DNA of 64,000 bases from assembly GCA_013697635.1 (NCBI GenBank), contig JACCWM010000038.1, positions 1 through 64,000 of the forward strand, read 5' to 3'. The notes under the pieces were generated by a model that was given only the letters and a program-made list of their open reading frames with translations, made no database searches and was not told where the DNA came from. A program made the translations under genes and the position numbers. The DNA comes from Lujinxingiaceae bacterium. GTDB taxonomy: Bacteria; Myxococcota_A; Bradymonadia; Bradymonadales; Bradymonadaceae. Below are positions 60,434 through 64,000 of the stretch, piece after piece. Every line of letters begins with the position of its first letter. Within the stretch, counting starts at the first letter, position 1.

Positions 60434-63400
60434 TCACCCATCTCGGCGTCGCCACACCATCCATCCAACCAGCATCATAAGCAGCGAAGCGGGGACGCCG
60501 ACCGGCATGCTGCCCGAGCTGCTCGTCGCGCAGGCCGCCCCCGGCGTCGTTGAGGACGCCTCGGCTGGCGCCGGGGGCTCGCTCGACTGTGAGGTCGTGG
60601 CACCGGGCGCGGCCTCCTCGACGCTTTGCTCGGCGCTGGTATCCTCGAAGAGTGCTGAGGAGCAAAAACACGAGCCCGGTCCGCTCGGGCAGCTGCAGGC
60701 GTTTCGGTACTCGCACATCGCTGGCCCACAGTTGGCTTGGCCGCCCGGGCAGTGGATGGCAGCGAGGCCGTCGACGACGCCGTCGCAGTTGCGGTCGGTG
60801 CCATCGCACACCTCGGTGGCACCCGGGTTGATCAGGGCGTCGTTGTCGTTGCAGTCGTCGCCCTCCGGGCAGGTCTCGGAGATGCCGTCATAGCCGTCGC
60901 CGTCGACGTCGCGACAGCCCGAGCAGGTCTCATCGGTGGGCGTCGGACAATGGGTGATGCCGCCGGCCTGGCAAATGTAGTGCGTGGCGCGACAGCCCTC
61001 GAATTCGGTGTTCGACATGCACAGGCTGTCGACTGCCGCGACGTGTTCAATGCGCACCTCGAGCTTCTTGCTCGGGTCCATGCCGCGAAGCGTCCAGTAG
61101 GGCGCATACAGGCGCCAGTCGCCAAGCGTCGAGGTGGGCAGGTTGATGTCCAGATCGAAGCGCAGCGGGCGCAGGTTGCCGCCCTGCAGCCAGACGAACT
61201 GCAAGATCGCCGAGTCCGACTCGCGCTGGGTGAGGCTGTCCGCAGGCCAGTTGCGCACGTTCCACTCGAGCTTGTACTCGTCGTACTTGACCGTCTTGGG
61301 CACAAAGTCGCGCGTGGGGCCTGCGGGCGCCCAGTCGTCGTACCAGGAGACGAACATCAAATCCGAGCTGTCGAAGTTGGCTGTCAGTTCGTTGTCGAAC
61401 TCGAATTGCGCCTCGACCCTGACGCTATCCGGTGATCCAGCGGCCTCGGGGCCGCTCATGCGCGCGCCGTGGAGCATCGGCATCGAGATGATGCCGTTTC
61501 GCAGATCGCGATGAAAGAAGAGCAGGCTGCGGTTGACGGCCTGAAGCGCCACGCTGGGATCTTCGAGGCGCATGGCCGCCGTGCTGCCCTCCCAGACGTC
61601 GGCGCCGTGTGGGCTGTAGTTGATGAAGTTCGCCGTACGCGCGCTCTGGTCGACGGTGGGCCAGCGCTGCCAGGTGGCGTTGTCGGAGTGGCGCACGTTG
61701 ACCATCGGAAAGCGCATGGCGCTGGCCTCGTCGACCTGGCCATTGCAGTTGTTGTCGCGGTTGTCGCAGACCTCGTAGCCCCAGGCGGCGACGGTCTGGT
61801 CGCAGATCAGGCGCCCGCCCTTGCAGTTGGTGACCGTGCCCCGCGCGCAGATGCCGTGTGCCCCGGCGCCGCTCGTGGCCGGCTGGCAGCTGCCGATGCC
61901 TACCTCTTCAGAGAGCTTGACGATGTTCAGGTTGTTACCGACGTCGTAGTAGTCCAGGGGTACGTTTCGAATCAAAACCTCCTCGCGCATATCGAGCGTA
62001 TGCCAGTCTTCACCCTCGGCGGAGTAGACCTCGAAGCGGTTGATGTCGCCGCGAAAGGCGGCGTTGAGGTAGACGTCCCAGTCCTGCGTGGAGGGCAGTG
62101 AAACCAGCGCGACGCCGGCCACCTTGCCCAGCGCGTCGCTGGTCTCGATCTGGATCTGGTGGTGATCGAAGTCGCCGCTGGTCAGGGTGCGCGTGACCGC
62201 GCCCTGGGAAAAGACGGTGGGCGTGGGGGTGCTCTCGCCGTAGCGAATCGAGTAGGTCGCGCCCGCGTCACCTTGATCGGCGCTGTTCTTGCCGTGCAGA
62301 AGGGCGATGGCGTAGCGCGCCGGGGTGCCCGAGCTGCCCGGGTGGGCAAAGAGCACGATGCGCGCGCCCCCCTTGGGAGTTGAGCCAATGAGCGTGAGCA
62401 GGCGCGCCTGGATGTTGATCGCCATATCCGCCACAGGGCCGGTCAGCTCGATCGGGCGCGGGCGCAACCACGGGCTGGAGCGCTGCACGATCGTCGGCCA
62501 GCGGTTGCCCATCCTTCGGTAAAGGTGATCCTCATCGTAGTCGATCTTGGCCGCACAGGAGTTGGGCGCACAGTAGAGGCCGTTAAAACAGATGTTGGGC
62601 GGGCTGCATTTGCCATCGGCGTCGCACTTGGTGAAGCAGCTTCCGTCGTGGCAGACCTCGCCGGCGTGACAGGCGACCGGGTTGGGGGTATCGCAGGAGT
62701 CCTGGGTGCAAAAGCCCAGAAAGCAGTGGTGGTTGGGGTTGCACTGGTCGTCCTCGTCGCAGCTGAGCACGCACTGGCCCTCATGGCAAGCCTCGAACTC
62801 GGCGCAAATGACGCCCTGGCAGGGATGATCCGAGCAGCGCTTGTTGAAGCAGCGCTGGGGCAGGGGGCATTCGATATCGGACTCGCAGGAGTCAAAGCAG
62901 TCGCCGCCAAAGCAGGCCTTCTCGCCCGGACAGAGCACACCCTCGCAGGCCGTTTCGGCGCAGTGGTGGCTGTCAAAGCAGACCGAGGGAGGGGTGCAGT
63001 CGCCGCTGGCCGCACACTTGGGAAAACAGCTGCCGCCAAAGCAGACCTCAAGCGAGGAGCAGCTTACGCCAGCGCAGGCCGCGTCGGCGCAGTGGTGGCT
63101 GTCAAAGCAGACCGTAGGCGGTGTACAGTCGCCGTCGGAATCACACTTGGGAAAACAGCTGCCACCGTGGCAGACCTCGAACTCGGAGCAGGCCACGCCT
63201 GAGCAGGCATCTTCGGTGCAGCGCCCGTCAAAGCAGGCGGTGGGCGGTGTGCAGTCGCCATCGGTGTCGCACGTGTCAAAGCAGCTTCCACCCCAGCAGA
63301 CGCTGTCGCCGATCGGACAAAAGACGAAGGCGCAGGGATCGTCGGTGCAGCGGTCCTCAAAGCAGGCATAGGGCGGTGTGCATTCGCCGTCGGAGGCGCA

Positions 63401-64000
63401 GGGGTCAAAGCAGCTTCCGCCGTGGCATAACTGTCCGCCGGCGCAACTCACCAGGGCGCAGGGGTCATCGCCGACGACGCAGTGGTTGTAGCTGGGATCA
63501 GCATCGATGCCAAAGCAGAAGGTGGGGCATTCAGGGTGGGTGTTGCAGGTGTCAAAGCAGCTGCCGCCCCAGCAAAGCTCGGCGCCTCCACAAACAGGCG
63601 AGCAGGGCACGGTCGAGCAGCCGGTCGTGCGAATGCAGGTCTCCTCTTCGGGCACGACGTTGATGTTGCAGGTGCCGCCACCGCAGATGCCCCCGGTGCA
63701 GTCGCGCTCGCGAAGCCCCTCCGTGGCGCAAAGGTCGGCATAGACGCAGGTGCTCCAGGGATCGCAGACGGAGGTCGCGCATTCCTCGCCGGTGGGGTCG
63801 CCAAAGCAGGCCTGGGATTCAGGTGCAGGCTCGGCCGCGCAGACCGAGACCAGGCATTTGGCCTCGTAGCACACCCGCTCTTCGGTGCCGGTCTCGCTGC
63901 AGATGTCGGGAAACTCGCACGTGCCCCAGGGGTCACAGCCTTCGACGATAATATCGACGCAGGTGCTGCAACTCGAATAGAGCGTGTCGGTCATGATCAC
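60434..64000 (-). CDS. Secreted Cys-rich surface protein 3, N-terminus outside the window
   Basis: At least 1188 aa; the coding frame is open to the window edge, so the start and signal peptide lie beyond 64000. Its visible N-terminus has two or more thrombospondin-like units (CDPWGTCEFPDICSETGTEE, CDPWSTCVYADLCATEG). Eight Cys-rich repeats follow (about 62560-63590; CHGGSCFPKC, DGDCTPPTVCF). The shared C-terminal module has SPWLRPRPIELTGPVADM, FDHHQIQIETSDALGKVAGV, CDNRDNNCNGQVDEASAM, SDLMFVSWYDDWAP and EVCDGTDRNCDGVVDGLAA. It ends PGAACATSSS, a membrane helix and WRRRDG, a MYXO-CTERM-like anchor. Paralog of the proteins at 44976 and 48583. Confidence 0.9.
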   Translation of the reverse strand: MIMTDTLYSSCSTCVDIIVEGCDPWGTCEFPDICSETGTEERVCYEAKCLVSVCAAEPAPESQACFGDPTGEECATSVCDPWSTCVYADLCATEGLRERDCTGGICGGGTCNINVVPEEETCIRTTGCSTVPCSPVCGGAELCWGGSCFDTCNTHPECPTFCFGIDADPSYNHCVVGDDPCALVSCAGGQLCHGGSCFDPCASDGECTPPYACFEDRCTDDPCAFVFCPIGDSVCWGGSCFDTCDTDGDCTPPTACFDGRCTEDACSGVACSEFEVCHGGSCFPKCDSDGDCTPPTVCFDSHHCADAACAGVSCSSLEVCFGGSCFPKCAASGDCTPPSVCFDSHHCAETACEGVLCPGEKACFGGDCFDSCESDIECPLPQRCFNKRCSDHPCQGVICAEFEACHEGQCVLSCDEDDQCNPNHHCFLGFCTQDSCDTPNPVACHAGEVCHDGSCFTKCDADGKCSPPNICFNGLYCAPNSCAAKIDYDEDHLYRRMGNRWPTIVQRSSPWLRPRPIELTGPVADMAINIQARLLTLIGSTPKGGARIVLFAHPGSSGTPARYAIALLHGKNSADQGDAGATYSIRYGESTPTPTVFSQGAVTRTLTSGDFDHHQIQIETSDALGKVAGVALVSLPSTQDWDVYLNAAFRGDINRFEVYSAEGEDWHTLDMREEVLIRNVPLDYYDVGNNLNIVKLSEEVGIGSCQPATSGAGAHGICARGTVTNCKGGRLICDQTVAAWGYEVCDNRDNNCNGQVDEASAMRFPMVNVRHSDNATWQRWPTVDQSARTANFINYSPHGADVWEGSTAAMRLEDPSVALQAVNRSLLFFHRDLRNGIISMPMLHGARMSGPEAAGSPDSVRVEAQFEFDNELTANFDSSDLMFVSWYDDWAPAGPTRDFVPKTVKYDEYKLEWNVRNWPADSLTQRESDSAILQFVWLQGGNLRPLRFDLDINLPTSTLGDWRLYAPYWTLRGMDPSKKLEVRIEHVAAVDSLCMSNTEFEGCRATHYICQAGGITHCPTPTDETCSGCRDVDGDGYDGISETCPEGDDCNDNDALINPGATEVCDGTDRNCDGVVDGLAAIHCPGGQANCGPAMCEYRNACSCPSGPGSCFCSSALFEDTSAEQSVEEAAPGATTSQSSEPPAPAEASSTTPGAACATSSSGSMPVGVPASLLMMLVGWMVWRRRDG

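Overview
The window reads as chromosome of a GC-rich, Gram-negative, myxobacteria-like bacterium of the Myxococcota/Bradymonadales type (inference from gene content; no rRNA is present). The indicators are several Ser/Thr protein kinases, many lipoproteins with acidic D/V/T-rich linkers, MopE-type NNCDG metal-binding motifs, MYXO-CTERM-like C-terminal anchors, an AgmX/TonB-like tail protein and large Cys-rich surface proteins. Coding density is high and start/stop overlaps (GTGA, ATGA, TGATG) are frequent.

Layout. 0.1-8 kb (minus): an outer-membrane peptidase/propeller/barrel protein translationally coupled to a kinase-ATPase-TPR protein, then a poly-Gln AgmX-like protein. 8-12.4 kb (minus): transglutaminase-like protein, ABC ATPase and ABC permease in one operon, followed by a long inverted repeat. 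12.5-19.5 kb: a housekeeping cluster holB-ricT-metG-HEAT-tatD (minus) with a small unknown gene facing it. 19.6-20.3 kb: a repeat island with hairpin repeats, a 12-bp tandem array and an orphan coding-like fragment. 20.4-23.4 kb: HtrA-type protease behind a HAD 5'-nucleotidase. 23.6-30.6 kb (plus): a PPC-like lipoprotein, the FAH-maiA-GNAT operon, a metallo-hydrolase and a GH1 lipoprotein. 30.6-33.0 kb (minus): fatty-acid hydroxylase, GntR regulator with a 17-bp palindromic operator, and two overlapping crcB genes. 33.3-41.8 kb: hybrid histidine kinase, three unknown genes, UbiB-type kinase, His-rich cytochrome c lipoprotein, a membrane lipoprotein and tRNA-Arg(CCT). 42-45 kb: two tandem lipoproteins, another lipoprotein and a single-domain response regulator.

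The most distinctive part is 45-64 kb. Three large secreted proteins (1159, 2549 and at least 1188 aa) lie on the minus strand. All end in the same module of about 620 residues, preceded by 6-8 copies of a Cys-rich repeat. Their N-terminal parts differ: one is a mosaic of beta-propeller, RCC1-like and kelch-like repeats. Two carry a C-terminal Cys + membrane segment + Arg tail; one stops just before it. Between them, on the plus strand, is a tightly overlapping operon of a membrane Ser/Thr kinase, a membrane TPR-like protein and a Cys-rich lipoprotein. I infer a cell-surface adhesion or recognition locus with its own signalling operon. The surface location is supported by signals in the sequence; the biological role is not.

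Most assignments rest on motifs read directly from the translations. No database search was possible.
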